From Poindextera sp036272595 (GTDB lineage: Bacteria; Pseudomonadota; Alphaproteobacteria; Caulobacterales; Caulobacteraceae): DNA of 64,000 nt. The stretch spans positions 72,705-136,704 of the forward strand of contig DATAYM010000067.1 in the NCBI GenBank assembly GCA_036272595.1, read 5' to 3'. A model generated the notes under the pieces. That model saw only the letters and a list, made by a program, of their open reading frames with translations, was not told the DNA's origin and searched no databases. Made by a program: the position numbers and the translations under genes. This document shows positions 43,881 through 51,706 of this stretch, piece after piece; within the stretch, counting starts at the first letter, position 1; each line of letters opens with the position of its first letter.

Positions 43881-45476
43881 CTATTCGATGACATAGCCGA
43901 CCGGTCCCTGATAGGTCCTGCCGGCGACGGCGGCGGGCGGCGCCTTGTAGACCTTGTTCAGGCGCCCGAGCAGGGTGGTCTGGGCGTCGTTGGCGACCAC
44001 GAAGCCGTCGGCCGGGGTCTGCAGGTTGGCCGGGCTGGTGGGCGTGACCAGGTACGGAGTGACGATGACCACCAATTCAGTCTCGCCTTCCTGGTAGTCG
44101 CGGGAATTGAACAGCGCGCCAAGCACCGGCAGGTTCATCATCCCCGGCAGCGAGGCGATATCCTGCTTGGTCTCCTCGTTGAGCAGACCGGCGATCATCA
44201 TCGATCCGCCCGACGGCAGCTCGACGGTGGTCTCGGCCCGGCGGACGTTCAGGCCCGGTATGGTCAGCGCGGCGCTGCCGGTGGTGGACCCGCCGGAGCC
44301 GGACCCGGTGGCCAGGGTGAACGAGCCCTGGTTGGTCAGCTCGGAGACCTCGGTGGAGATCTTCAGCGAGATGCGGCCGGCCGAGAGCACCACCGGTGTG
44401 AAGCCCAGCCCGACCCCGAACGTCTTGAAGTCGACGCTGACCTGGCCGTTGGAGCTGATGCCGCTCGGCACCGGAAATTCGCCGCCGGCCAGGAACTTGG
44501 CCGATTCGCCGGAGATGGCGGTCAGGTTGGGCTCGGCCAGGGTGCGCACCAGGCCCACCTGCTCGAAGGCTTCGATGGTGGTGTTGGCCTTGTTGACGCC
44601 GGTGCTGCCGGAGGTGGTCTGGGTGGTGGCGATCGTCCCCTGGCCGCCGTTGTTGCAGCCGCTGCAGACCTGGGGCAGGTCGAAGGCTTTGGTGAGTGGG
44701 TCCCAGGCCTTGATCTGCGGCTGCTGGGTGGTGTCGAGCTGGTAGCCGGCGTTCAGGCCGCCGAGGATGGCGCCGTTGACCGCGAAGCTGGCGGCGGTGC
44801 CGAGCAGGAACTGCGGGCTGCCCGCCTGACCGATCAGGGCGCTGAGGTTGAAGCCCAGCTGCTTGATGACGGTGCGCTGCATCTCGACGATGCGCACCTT
44901 GAGCATCACCTGCTCCTTGCCGTCGATGGTCATCATGTTCAGCACTTGCGCCGGATTGGACGTAAACTGCTGGGCGATCTGGACCGCCCTGTCGGCTTCG
45001 GCGAGGTCGCGCACGTCGCCGGTCAGCACCAGGCTGGTGTTGACCGGCGCGACCCGGACATGGGCGTCGGGGATCAGCTGGTTGATGGTCTGGGCGACGG
45101 CGCTGAAATCCTGGTCCACCCGGATGTTGAGCGCCAGGATGCGGCGGCCGGCGGCGTCGAAGAAGGCCGCGTCGGTCACGCCGGGGGCCAGGCCCATCAC
45201 ATAGATGCGCCGCGGCGAGCGCAGCACCGCGTCGGCGACCTGCGGATTGGTCACCAGCACGTCGCGGGCGTCGACCGGCAGGTCCACGATCGCCGACTTG
45301 CCGCGCGGGATGGTCAGGTTCTGCGCGGCGCCGCCGACGCCCGCGAGATTGACCGGCATGGGGCCGGCGACGGGGCCCATGGGCGGCTGCATCTGCGCCA
45401 GCGCCGGGACGGCCGCCTGGCTCAGCGAGGCGATCAGCAGCGCCGCGAGCGCGAGAAGACGGTGACGAGGCTTCAT
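43881..45476 (-). CDS. cpaC: Outer-membrane secretin CpaC (RcpA)
   Basis: A 531-residue secretin pore for the Flp pilus. Signal peptide 1-28 (ending VPALAQ), pilus-secretin N-domain (about 55-125, DVLVTNPQVADAVL), BON-like domain (about 125-195), then the secretin core with VRTLAEPNLTAISGESAKFL and the late VPVLGALFNSRDYQEGETEL. It overlaps the cpaB stop by four bases (ATGA). Confidence 0.95.
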   Translation of the reverse strand: MKPRHRLLALAALLIASLSQAAVPALAQMQPPMGPVAGPMPVNLAGVGGAAQNLTIPRGKSAIVDLPVDARDVLVTNPQVADAVLRSPRRIYVMGLAPGVTDAAFFDAAGRRILALNIRVDQDFSAVAQTINQLIPDAHVRVAPVNTSLVLTGDVRDLAEADRAVQIAQQFTSNPAQVLNMMTIDGKEQVMLKVRIVEMQRTVIKQLGFNLSALIGQAGSPQFLLGTAASFAVNGAILGGLNAGYQLDTTQQPQIKAWDPLTKAFDLPQVCSGCNNGGQGTIATTQTTSGSTGVNKANTTIEAFEQVGLVRTLAEPNLTAISGESAKFLAGGEFPVPSGISSNGQVSVDFKTFGVGLGFTPVVLSAGRISLKISTEVSELTNQGSFTLATGSGSGGSTTGSAALTIPGLNVRRAETTVELPSGGSMMIAGLLNEETKQDIASLPGMMNLPVLGALFNSRDYQEGETELVVIVTPYLVTPTSPANLQTPADGFVVANDAQTTLLGRLNKVYKAPPAAVAGRTYQGPVGYVIE

Positions 45477-46381
45477 TGGAGGACCATCACTTCGGGCGCT
45501 TGGCCGCTGCGGAAGATGCGCACCTGACCGGCGTCGCCCGAATCACCGTCGGTGCGGCCGGAGGGGCCGCCTGCATCGGAATAGGCCCTGAGCGCGAGGA
45601 TCACCTCGCCCGCCGCCTTGGCGCGGGCGACGACCTCGGTGTCGGCCGCGGCGACCTCGATCGTGGCCGTCGAACCCACCTGGGACTGGGCGCCGTTCTT
45701 CGGCGCCTGGCTGGTCTGGTCGATGGCGAGCACGCGAACGTTGCGCAGCAGGGTCTGGGCGGCGAAGCTCGCATGACCGCCGTTGGCGCTGGCGTCGACC
45801 GAGCGGCTCTGCAGCACGTCGACGTGGTCGCCCGGCAGGATGAAGCCGCCGGCGGCGGTGTTGACGTTCACCTGAACGGCCACGGCGCGCATGCCCGGCT
45901 TCAGGACCACGGCCATGTAACCGCCCTCGCCGCCGCGCACGAGCTTGGCGTTGATGATCGGCTCGTTGGCCAGGATCGGCTCGCGCACGATCGAGCCGTA
46001 GAGCTGCTGCATCGGCCCGCTGCCGCCCGACACCACCTGGGCGGCCGCCTTGACGGTCTTCTGGGCCTGATCGGCGATCACCGCCGAAGCCGGACCGGTC
46101 GGCGTGATTCGCGCGCCCTGGCCGTCGGTGATGAAGGCCGGATTGATCGCCGTGGCCGGCCAGTCCTGCCAGGCCAGATCCTCGAAGCCCAGGCGCGTTC
46201 CGACCGGCAGGTCGTGCTTGGCCACCAGCACCTTGGCCATGGGCGTCGCCGGCCCGGACGAGGCGATGACCACGGGAGCGGGCGCATTTTTATGCTTGGT
46301 CATCGCTCCGACGATCAGGGCCAGACCGATGGCGCCGAACGCCGCGATGGCGAGAACGATGATGATTCTGGTGCGGCCCAT
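45473..46381 (-). CDS. cpaB: Flp pilus assembly protein CpaB (RcpC)
   Basis: A 302-residue periplasmic protein anchored by an N-terminal helix (about 5-26). A SAF-like domain (KVLVAKHDLPVGTRLGFEDL) and the RcpC region with GFILPGDHVDVLQSRSVD follow. It is the first gene after a gap of 80 bases containing a CtrA-like site, so cpaBCDEF-tadBC probably has its own promoter. The ATG at 46381 is chosen over TTG at 46387, both near GGAGAG. Confidence 0.93.
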   Translation of the reverse strand: MGRTRIIIVLAIAAFGAIGLALIVGAMTKHKNAPAPVVIASSGPATPMAKVLVAKHDLPVGTRLGFEDLAWQDWPATAINPAFITDGQGARITPTGPASAVIADQAQKTVKAAAQVVSGGSGPMQQLYGSIVREPILANEPIINAKLVRGGEGGYMAVVLKPGMRAVAVQVNVNTAAGGFILPGDHVDVLQSRSVDASANGGHASFAAQTLLRNVRVLAIDQTSQAPKNGAQSQVGSTATIEVAAADTEVVARAKAAGEVILALRAYSDAGGPSGRTDGDSGDAGQVRIFRSGQAPEVMVLQ

Positions 46382-46428
46382 CGACAACGGCTCTCCGGAG
46401 ACGTGCGCCGACCTTGCTCAGGCCATGG

Positions 46429-46443
46429 TTAACGACGCGCTAA
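46429..46443 (-). promoter_or_regulatory. Candidate CtrA-binding site before cpaB
   Basis: On the minus strand TTAG, CGCGTCG, TTAA, then CC: one mismatch from the CtrA consensus, with the full TTAACC right half. It ends 48 bases before the cpaB ATG. The other long gap of the cluster, ahead of pilA, also has a site of this type. Confidence 0.5.
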
Positions 46444-46461
46444 GCGGCGGAGTGAAAACCA

Positions 46462-46980
46462 TTAAAAACGCAAATGCAGTCCCTGCGGCAGCGGGCTCTG
46501 CGGGAAAGCGACCAGCGCGCCCAGGGCGATCGCCACCCCGTAGGGCACCGCCTCGCCGGTCGTGGTCAGCTTGCCCAGCCAGGGCGGCGCCCCGGCCAGA
46601 TAGGGTTTGAGCCAGGTCGCCCGCGCGTTCAGCAGCAGGAGGGCCAGGCCGCCGCCGGCGAGGGCGGTGACCATCAGGAAGGCGGCGCAGGCCGGCCAGC
46701 CCAGCCAGAGCGCAACCCCGGCGAACAGCTTGGCGTCGCCGCCGCCGATCCAGCCGGCCGCGAACATGCCGACCGCGACCACCAGGGCGCCGGCGCCGAC
46801 AGCCAGGCCAAGGCCGATCTCGCCGAGCGGCCGGCCGAGGACGATGGCGACCGGCAGATAGCAGGCCGCCAGCAGCAGGGTCAGGCGGTTGGGGATGGTG
46901 AAGCTGGCGATGTCGGTCACCGCCGCGATGATCACCAGCGCGGGAAAAAGGGCCAGGGCGGCGGCTTGCAGCAGGGTCAC
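46462..46980 (-). CDS. cpaA: Prepilin peptidase CpaA (TadV)
   Basis: Inner-membrane aspartyl protease that trims the leaders of PilA and the TadE-type pseudopilins. 172 residues, about five helices. Catalytic Asp23 sits in VTDIASFTIPNRL and Asp82 in GGGDAKLFAG. The start is GTG at 46980, overlapping the previous stop in GTGA (46977-46980). The length is that of the short TadV class, without the methylase domain of PilD. Confidence 0.93.
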   Translation of the reverse strand: MTLLQAAALALFPALVIIAAVTDIASFTIPNRLTLLLAACYLPVAIVLGRPLGEIGLGLAVGAGALVVAVGMFAAGWIGGGDAKLFAGVALWLGWPACAAFLMVTALAGGGLALLLLNARATWLKPYLAGAPPWLGKLTTTGEAVPYGVAIALGALVAFPQSPLPQGLHLRF

Positions 46981-48587
46981 GATGGTCTCGCCTCGGTGGT
47001 CGCCGCAACGATGCTGGCGACCGGTGAAGGAAAGGTTGCGCCGGCGGCTGCGTCCGCCGTCCTCCGCCGCGCCGCCCACTGGACCAGCCCGAGCAGGGCG
47101 CAGAACGGAATCAGCCACTCGACCCGGGACTGGTAGCGATCATAGGGCCCCGACAGGCCGCCGCAGATGAGGGCGTTGGCCAGCACCAGGCCGGTCATGC
47201 AGGCGGCGAACGGCCGGAGCCGTCCGGTGAGCGCCCGCGCGGCGGAAGTGAAGAACAGGCCTAGGGCGATGAGCGCGAACGAGGCCCAGACCACCCCGCC
47301 CTGAAGCCCGGTCAGCGGCGCGACGTCGAGGGCGGCGCAGCTGTCGTCGCGCGCGCAGGCCGCCGCGCCCGGCACCAGCGCCCGCATCTGCTCGCGCCGC
47401 TGGGTGTGCTCGCGCATCAGCCCTTGCAGGCTGTCGAAGTCGCGATTGACGCCGAAATTGACGAACGCCGCCGCGCCGTCGGCGAGCCCGGTCCCGATCT
47501 CGTCCAGGCCATCGGTCTCGAGAGCGCCCAGCACCAGGCGGCCCTGCTCGGCGACGAACCGCTCGCGGTGCTCGGCCTGGGCGTCGCTGACGGTCTGGAA
47601 CTGGATCCGGTCGTAGATATGCGGCAGGTCCCTGGGCGGCGTCACCGGCGGCGGTCCGAGCGGATAGACGCCGAGATAATATTCCGCATAGACCGGCCGC
47701 TCATCGGCGAGGTCGCAGGCGGCCAGCGGGCTGCGCCGGCAAGCCTGCCGCAGATAGGGCTGGGCGGCGCCGTCGGCGAGAACCCGGCTGGCCACGAACG
47801 GGGCCATCCGCGCGGGATGCCCGAACGCCCGGTTCAGCAACAGCCCGCCGCCGGCGGCCAGGACCAGCGCCACGCCGAGCGCGGCCATGATCGGGCCGGC
47901 GCCGACGGCGAGGCTGGCCCGGCCGGCGCGGGCTTGCAGCGCGACCGCGAGCGCCGCGGCGAGCGCCAGGTTGAGGATGTTCTCCGTATGCGCCAGCGCG
48001 GCGTAGGCGATGATCGCGGCGAGGCCCAGGCGGGACCAAAGGCCGAGACGCTCGGGGCAGACGATCAGGACGCCGGCGGCCAGAAGCGCGAGGCCGCCGA
48101 ACAGGTCCGGCATGGCGTAGGCGGCTTCGAAACCGAGGCTGGTCAGCAGGGCCAGGAGAGCGACGAGCGCCAGAAAGGCCAGGTTGGGGATCGCCGGCGC
48201 CAGGGCGCGGACGGCGACCCGAACGGTCCACGCCGCCGCCAGCGCCTGCAGGGCGGCGACCAGCCAGAGGCCGCCGGCGCGGCTCAGCAGATAGAAGGGC
48301 AGGGCATAGAAGGCCGATCTCGCGGTCAGCAGGGTCAGGGTGAAGCGCAGGTCGCCGGGCGTCGCGCCATGGGCGCCGATCTCCCAGCCATGCAGGGGCC
48401 GGCCAGGAATCCAGGGCTGACCGGGTCCCGGCCAGGGTCGCAGCAGCGCCTCGAAGATGTCGCGGCCCCAACCCCAGTAGGCCGGCGTGTCGTAGAAGAC
48501 GAACGGCCGGCCCCAGAGCGCCGCCGGCGCGAGCAGGATGGCCGCGGCGGCCAGGGTCCAAAGCAGGTTTCGTACAACGCGGGTCAT
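46977..48587 (-). CDS. Large polytopic membrane protein inserted between pilA and cpaA
   Basis: A 536-residue protein with some ten membrane segments and a large soluble loop (about 265-420). The first loop has FYDTPAYWGWGRDIFEALL, where the acidic residue shortly after TM1 recalls GT-C glycosyltransferases. I do not recognise the family firmly. The loop contains paired cysteines (QACRRSPLAACDLADERP; AAACARDDSCAALD), suggesting a periplasmic, disulphide-bonded domain. It overlaps cpaA and stands where Caulobacter has none, so it is tied to pilus expression. A sugar-transfer role is inference. Confidence 0.75.
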   Translation of the reverse strand: MTRVVRNLLWTLAAAAILLAPAALWGRPFVFYDTPAYWGWGRDIFEALLRPWPGPGQPWIPGRPLHGWEIGAHGATPGDLRFTLTLLTARSAFYALPFYLLSRAGGLWLVAALQALAAAWTVRVAVRALAPAIPNLAFLALVALLALLTSLGFEAAYAMPDLFGGLALLAAGVLIVCPERLGLWSRLGLAAIIAYAALAHTENILNLALAAALAVALQARAGRASLAVGAGPIMAALGVALVLAAGGGLLLNRAFGHPARMAPFVASRVLADGAAQPYLRQACRRSPLAACDLADERPVYAEYYLGVYPLGPPPVTPPRDLPHIYDRIQFQTVSDAQAEHRERFVAEQGRLVLGALETDGLDEIGTGLADGAAAFVNFGVNRDFDSLQGLMREHTQRREQMRALVPGAAACARDDSCAALDVAPLTGLQGGVVWASFALIALGLFFTSAARALTGRLRPFAACMTGLVLANALICGGLSGPYDRYQSRVEWLIPFCALLGLVQWAARRRTADAAAGATFPSPVASIVAATTEARPS

Positions 48588-48621
48588 GATCGGAGACGCT
48601 GCGCTATCCCATTGGGCAAAA

Positions 48622-48656
48622 TGAAAAAGGCCACGGCGTTCGAGCGCCGCGGCCTT
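48622..48656 (-). terminator. Intrinsic terminator after pilA
   Basis: On the minus strand AAGGCCGCGGCG (complement of 48645-48656) pairs with CGCCGTGGCCTT around CTCGAA with one G-T pair, then TTTTTC follows. It lies 29 bases beyond the pilA stop and 34 before the next start, so abundant pilin mRNA would end here. Confidence 0.8.
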
Positions 48657-48685
48657 CTTCGATAGTGCGAAAGCCTTGAGGCTGC

Positions 48686-48847
48686 TTAGAGCGACGTGGC
48701 GATCGTTTGGAACTTGCCGCTCAGCGCGGTGCCGACGCTGGTCACGGCGCCGATGATGACGACCGCGATCAGGGCGACGATGAGGCCGTACTCGATGGCC
48801 GTGGCGCCCGACTCATTCTTCGCAAAACGCGTAACGAACTTGGACAT
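48686..48847 (-). CDS. pilA: Flp-type major pilin PilA
   Basis: A 53-residue prepilin. The leader of 14 residues ends at Gly14, with mature ATAIEYGLIVALIAVVIIGA carrying the +5 Glu that marks type IVb Flp pilins. The helix is followed by a short tail. AGGAG eight bases before the ATG at 48847 fixes the start; a longer frame upstream is unlikely. It is divergent from a secretin N-domain gene and has a CtrA-like site 94 bases upstream. The assembled filament mediates surface attachment in this family. Confidence 0.95.
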   Translation of the reverse strand: MSKFVTRFAKNESGATAIEYGLIVALIAVVIIGAVTSVGTALSGKFQTIATSL

Positions 48848-49154
48848 TGCTTGATCTCCTGTTTCAGCAAGCATCGACTGGAGGTTCAAGCCGTCCGGCC
48901 TGCTCGCCCCCGAAAACAAGGCGAACTTGCACCAGCGCGCTTAATGGCCAGTAAACAGGACAGTATTGGCTGAATTATTTGTTTGGTTGATGGATATTTA
49001 CTATTACTACCGCTTAACCATACGCCATTATGGAGCGATTTTCGGCCCCTCCCGCACATTATGACTCTCGCACGCGTCTCCGGGCGGCGTTTTCAGCATT
49101 TGTTGACCATTCCGGCCCAAGTCTGTCCGCGCTCGTTTCTCAAGGAGTTCGGTG
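48848..49154. other. Divergent promoter region between pilA and the secretin-N gene
   Basis: A 307-base gap, noticeably AT-rich between about 48955 and 49030. It contains the CtrA-like TTTA-N7-TTAA site at 48941-48955 and an isolated CTTAACC at 49013-49019. No open frame of interest. It probably holds promoters for both directions. Confidence 0.6.
48941..48955 (-). promoter_or_regulatory. Candidate CtrA-binding site upstream of pilA
   Basis: On the minus strand TTTA, CTGGCCA, TTAA. One mismatch from the TTAA-N7-TTAA consensus. It stands 94 bases before the pilA start. pilA in C. crescentus is activated by CtrA, so the match is in a sensible place. Confidence 0.55.
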
Positions 49155-49646
49155 ATGCGCCGATCGATCTGGACGCTTTCGCTGGCGCTCGCGACGCTGC
49201 TCGCCGCCGGCGCGGCCTACGCCGCCGGGTTCACCGTCGAGGTCAACGCCAGCCGCCGCGTGCCGCTCGCCGGCGTCGCGGCCAATATTTTCGTCGCCGA
49301 TCCGGCGGTCGCGGACGTGGTGATGATGGACCCGCACAGCGTGATCGTGCTGGGCAAGGGCTATGGCGTGACCGAGATCCTGGTCACCGACCATGCCGGT
49401 CACACCCTGATGGACACCCACGTCGCCGTGGTCGGCTCCGAGGCGGGGCGGGTGACCATCTATCGCGGCCTGGCGGCTCAGGACTATCACTGCAGCAGCC
49501 GCTGCGAGACGATCAACGGTGGGTCGGCGCCGGGTGGCGCGGGCAACGCCGTCCCCGCCGGCCCGGCCGGTTCGTCAGCCGGCGACACCGCCGCGCTGAA
49601 CCCCGTCGCGCCGGCGGCGGTGACGCAGGTCGGCCCGCACCCCTAG
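49155..49646 (+). CDS. Free-standing pilus-secretin N-domain protein
   Basis: A 163-residue exported protein. Signal peptide 1-23 (ending AAYA), then one domain of the type found before secretin pores: FTVEVNASRRVPLAGVAANI, DPAVADVVMMDPHSVIVLGK, VTEILVTDHAGHTLMD. The rest is a Gly/Ala/Pro-rich tail after two closely spaced Cys (YHCSSRC). It resembles the front of CpaC without the pore. AGGAG seven bases before the ATG at 49155 supports the start. It diverges from pilA and probably helps the secretin; the exact role is unknown. Confidence 0.86.
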   Translation: MRRSIWTLSLALATLLAAGAAYAAGFTVEVNASRRVPLAGVAANIFVADPAVADVVMMDPHSVIVLGKGYGVTEILVTDHAGHTLMDTHVAVVGSEAGRVTIYRGLAAQDYHCSSRCETINGGSAPGGAGNAVPAGPAGSSAGDTAALNPVAPAAVTQVGPHP

Positions 49647-49713
49647 GTTGGGGATCGCCTGGCCTCGCCGCGCTTAAAGCTCGATTAGCAGCTGGGCGCT
49701 AGGCTCACCGCCC

Positions 49714-50274
49714 ATGTCGCCCAAGCCGCCCGCACCTGGCCGTCTGCGCAGCCTGGCCGCACGCTTCGCCGCGGCCCGGCGTGGCGCGGCGGCGCTCGAG
49801 TTCGCGCTGCTGGCGATCCCCTTCCTCGCCCTGACCTTCGGCATCATCGAGGTTGGGCTGATCTACTTCGTCGCGACGACGCTGGACGCGGCGACCAGCC
49901 AGGCGGCGCGGCAGATCCGCACCGGCCAGCTGCAAAGCCAGGGGACGCCGGCGACGCCCGCCAGCTTCAAGGCGCTGATCTGCGACCAGCTGAACTGGCT
50001 GGGATCGAACTGCGCCAACAATCTCAGCATCCAGGTGCAGACCTTCAGCAGCTTCCAGACCGTCAGCCAGCCCAGCCCGATCCAGAACGGCGCGATCGAT
50101 CAGGCCAATCTGGCTTTCAACATGGGCGGCCCGGGCGACATCGTGCTCGTGCAGTCCTTCTATCAGTGGACCGTGCTGGCGCCGGGGCTGGACGACATCG
50201 GCACGCCGCTTTCGGGCGGCAAGACGCTGCTCACCTCGACGGCGGTGTTCCGCAACGAGCCCTACGGATCATGA
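49714..50274 (+). CDS. TadE-type pseudopilin
   Basis: A 186-residue protein. A basic N-terminus reaches a prepilin-like site at Gly24 followed by AAALE with Glu at +5, then one membrane helix (AIPFLALTFGIIEVGLIYFV). The C-terminal periplasmic part has a pair of Cys (LICDQ and GSNCAN). The match to Pfam TadE is clear from the start of the helix. It overlaps the next gene by four bases. It should be processed by CpaA. Confidence 0.9.
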   Translation: MSPKPPAPGRLRSLAARFAAARRGAAALEFALLAIPFLALTFGIIEVGLIYFVATTLDAATSQAARQIRTGQLQSQGTPATPASFKALICDQLNWLGSNCANNLSIQVQTFSSFQTVSQPSPIQNGAIDQANLAFNMGGPGDIVLVQSFYQWTVLAPGLDDIGTPLSGGKTLLTSTAVFRNEPYGS

Positions 50275-50903
50275 CGCGGACCCCGAAACGCCTGGATCAC
50301 GCCGAATTTGGATTGAAGCCGTCCAAATTCAAAAACGTCGCTTCCAAAGCGTTGGAGCGGATCGCGGGTGGAAAAGCGGTCAGCCGGCTCGGTGACGCCG
50401 GGGGCCTGGCGGCGATCGAGTTCGCCTTCATCGCGCCGCTGCTGATCCTGGCCTATTTCGCCGTCGCCGAGCTCTGCGGGGCGATGCTGGCGCAACGCAA
50501 GACCAGCCACATCGCCGCGGCCATCGGCGACCTCACGACCCAGTATTCCAGCCTGAAGACCGGCGACATGGGCAACGTCTTCGCCGCCGGCCAGGCGATG
50601 ATGGCGCCGAATTCGACGACCAGCCTGAAGATGCGCATCTCGGTGGTGCAGGAAAACGCCCAGGGCACGGCCGCCACGGTGCTGTGGAGCTGCGCGAGCA
50701 GCAACTGGACCGCGCTGGCGACCGGAACGCCCGAGACTCTGCAGCCCAATCTGATCACCGCCAACCAGAGCGTGGTGATGGCCGAGGCCCGCTACGCCTA
50801 TTCGGCGCCGGTGAGTTTCCTGTTGCCGAACGCGTTCAACTATTCCGACGTCTTCTATCTTCGCCCGCGCCTGGTCGACCCGATTCCCGCGCCGGTCTGC
50901 TAG
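50271..50903 (+). CDS. Second TadE/TadG-type pseudopilin
   Basis: A 210-residue partner of the preceding pseudopilin. A long basic N-terminus (residues 1-44) ends in Gly45 followed by LAAIE with Glu50 at +5, then a membrane helix (FAFIAPLLILAYFAVAELCG). A periplasmic part of about 140 residues follows, ending VDPIPAPVC. Its ATG overlaps the previous stop (ATGA), and its end overlaps the convergent aminotransferase gene by four bases. The unusually long N-terminal segment before the cleavage site is odd for the family. Confidence 0.88.
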   Translation: MTRTPKRLDHAEFGLKPSKFKNVASKALERIAGGKAVSRLGDAGGLAAIEFAFIAPLLILAYFAVAELCGAMLAQRKTSHIAAAIGDLTTQYSSLKTGDMGNVFAAGQAMMAPNSTTSLKMRISVVQENAQGTAATVLWSCASSNWTALATGTPETLQPNLITANQSVVMAEARYAYSAPVSFLLPNAFNYSDVFYLRPRLVDPIPAPVC

Positions 50904-51706
50904 AGCGGCGCGGCCGCCTCCGCCATCCTCGCCCAGGCGGCGGCCAGGGCCGCGGTCATGGGGTGCGGCGGCATTTCGCGCCCGTCGATCCGGCCGACGC
51001 CGCGCACGCCGGTCAGGCTGTTGGTGAGGAAGACCGCCTCGGCCGTCGCCAGCGCCCCCGCCCCGGCGCGCGCCTCGGCGGTGTCCACCCCCATCGCGGC
51101 GGCCAGGTCCAGCACCTGGGCCCGGGCGATCCCGTCCAGCACCCCGCAGTCGAGCGCCGGGGTGAACAACAGCCCTTCGCGCAGCCAGAACAGGTTGGCG
51201 GCCGCCGCGCAGGCGAGCTCGCCGGCCAGGTTCAGCATCACCGCCTCGTCGGCGCCGGCCGCCAGCGCCTCGCGCCGGGCCAGGACATTGTCGAGATAGG
51301 CCAGGGTCTTCAGCCGCGACGCCGGCGAGCCCTGGTTCCGGCGGACGGTTGCGAAGACCAGGCTGGCCGGGCCGGCCGGCGGCGGCGCGGCGGCGGCCGT
51401 CACCAGCAATCGGGGCCTTGGCGACGCCGGCCGGTCCAGCCCGCGGCCGCCGGAGCCGGCCGTCCAGGTCACCCGCACGGCCGCGCGGCCCCCGGCCAGG
51501 CCCGCATCGGCGGCCAGGACGGCTTCGATCGCGCGGCGCACCTCGGCGCCATCCGGCGCCGGCAGGCCGAGCACCGCGCAGCCGCGCCCGAGCCGCGCGA
51601 GATGCGCATCGAGGAACCGGGGCCGGCCGGACAGGGCCAGGATGGTCTCGAACAGGCCGTCGCCGAGCAGAAGGCCCCGGTCGTCGAGCGGAACAGTCGC
51701 GGTCAC
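50900..51706 (-). CDS. Class IV pyridoxal-phosphate aminotransferase (PabC/branched-chain type)
   Basis: A 268-residue enzyme. The fold-type IV signature LLLGDGLFETI is near the start, the PLP lysine is Lys133 in SRLKTLAYLDNVLARREA, and Glu163 lies in AGELACAAAANLFW. It could act as aminodeoxychorismate lyase in folate synthesis or as a D-amino/branched-chain aminotransferase; the sequence alone does not decide. The start is GTG at 51706, overlapping the MFS stop in GTGA (51703-51706). Confidence 0.88.
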   Translation of the reverse strand: MTATVPLDDRGLLLGDGLFETILALSGRPRFLDAHLARLGRGCAVLGLPAPDGAEVRRAIEAVLAADAGLAGGRAAVRVTWTAGSGGRGLDRPASPRPRLLVTAAAAPPPAGPASLVFATVRRNQGSPASRLKTLAYLDNVLARREALAAGADEAVMLNLAGELACAAAANLFWLREGLLFTPALDCGVLDGIARAQVLDLAAAMGVDTAEARAGAGALATAEAVFLTNSLTGVRGVGRIDGREMPPHPMTAALAAAWARMAEAAAPL

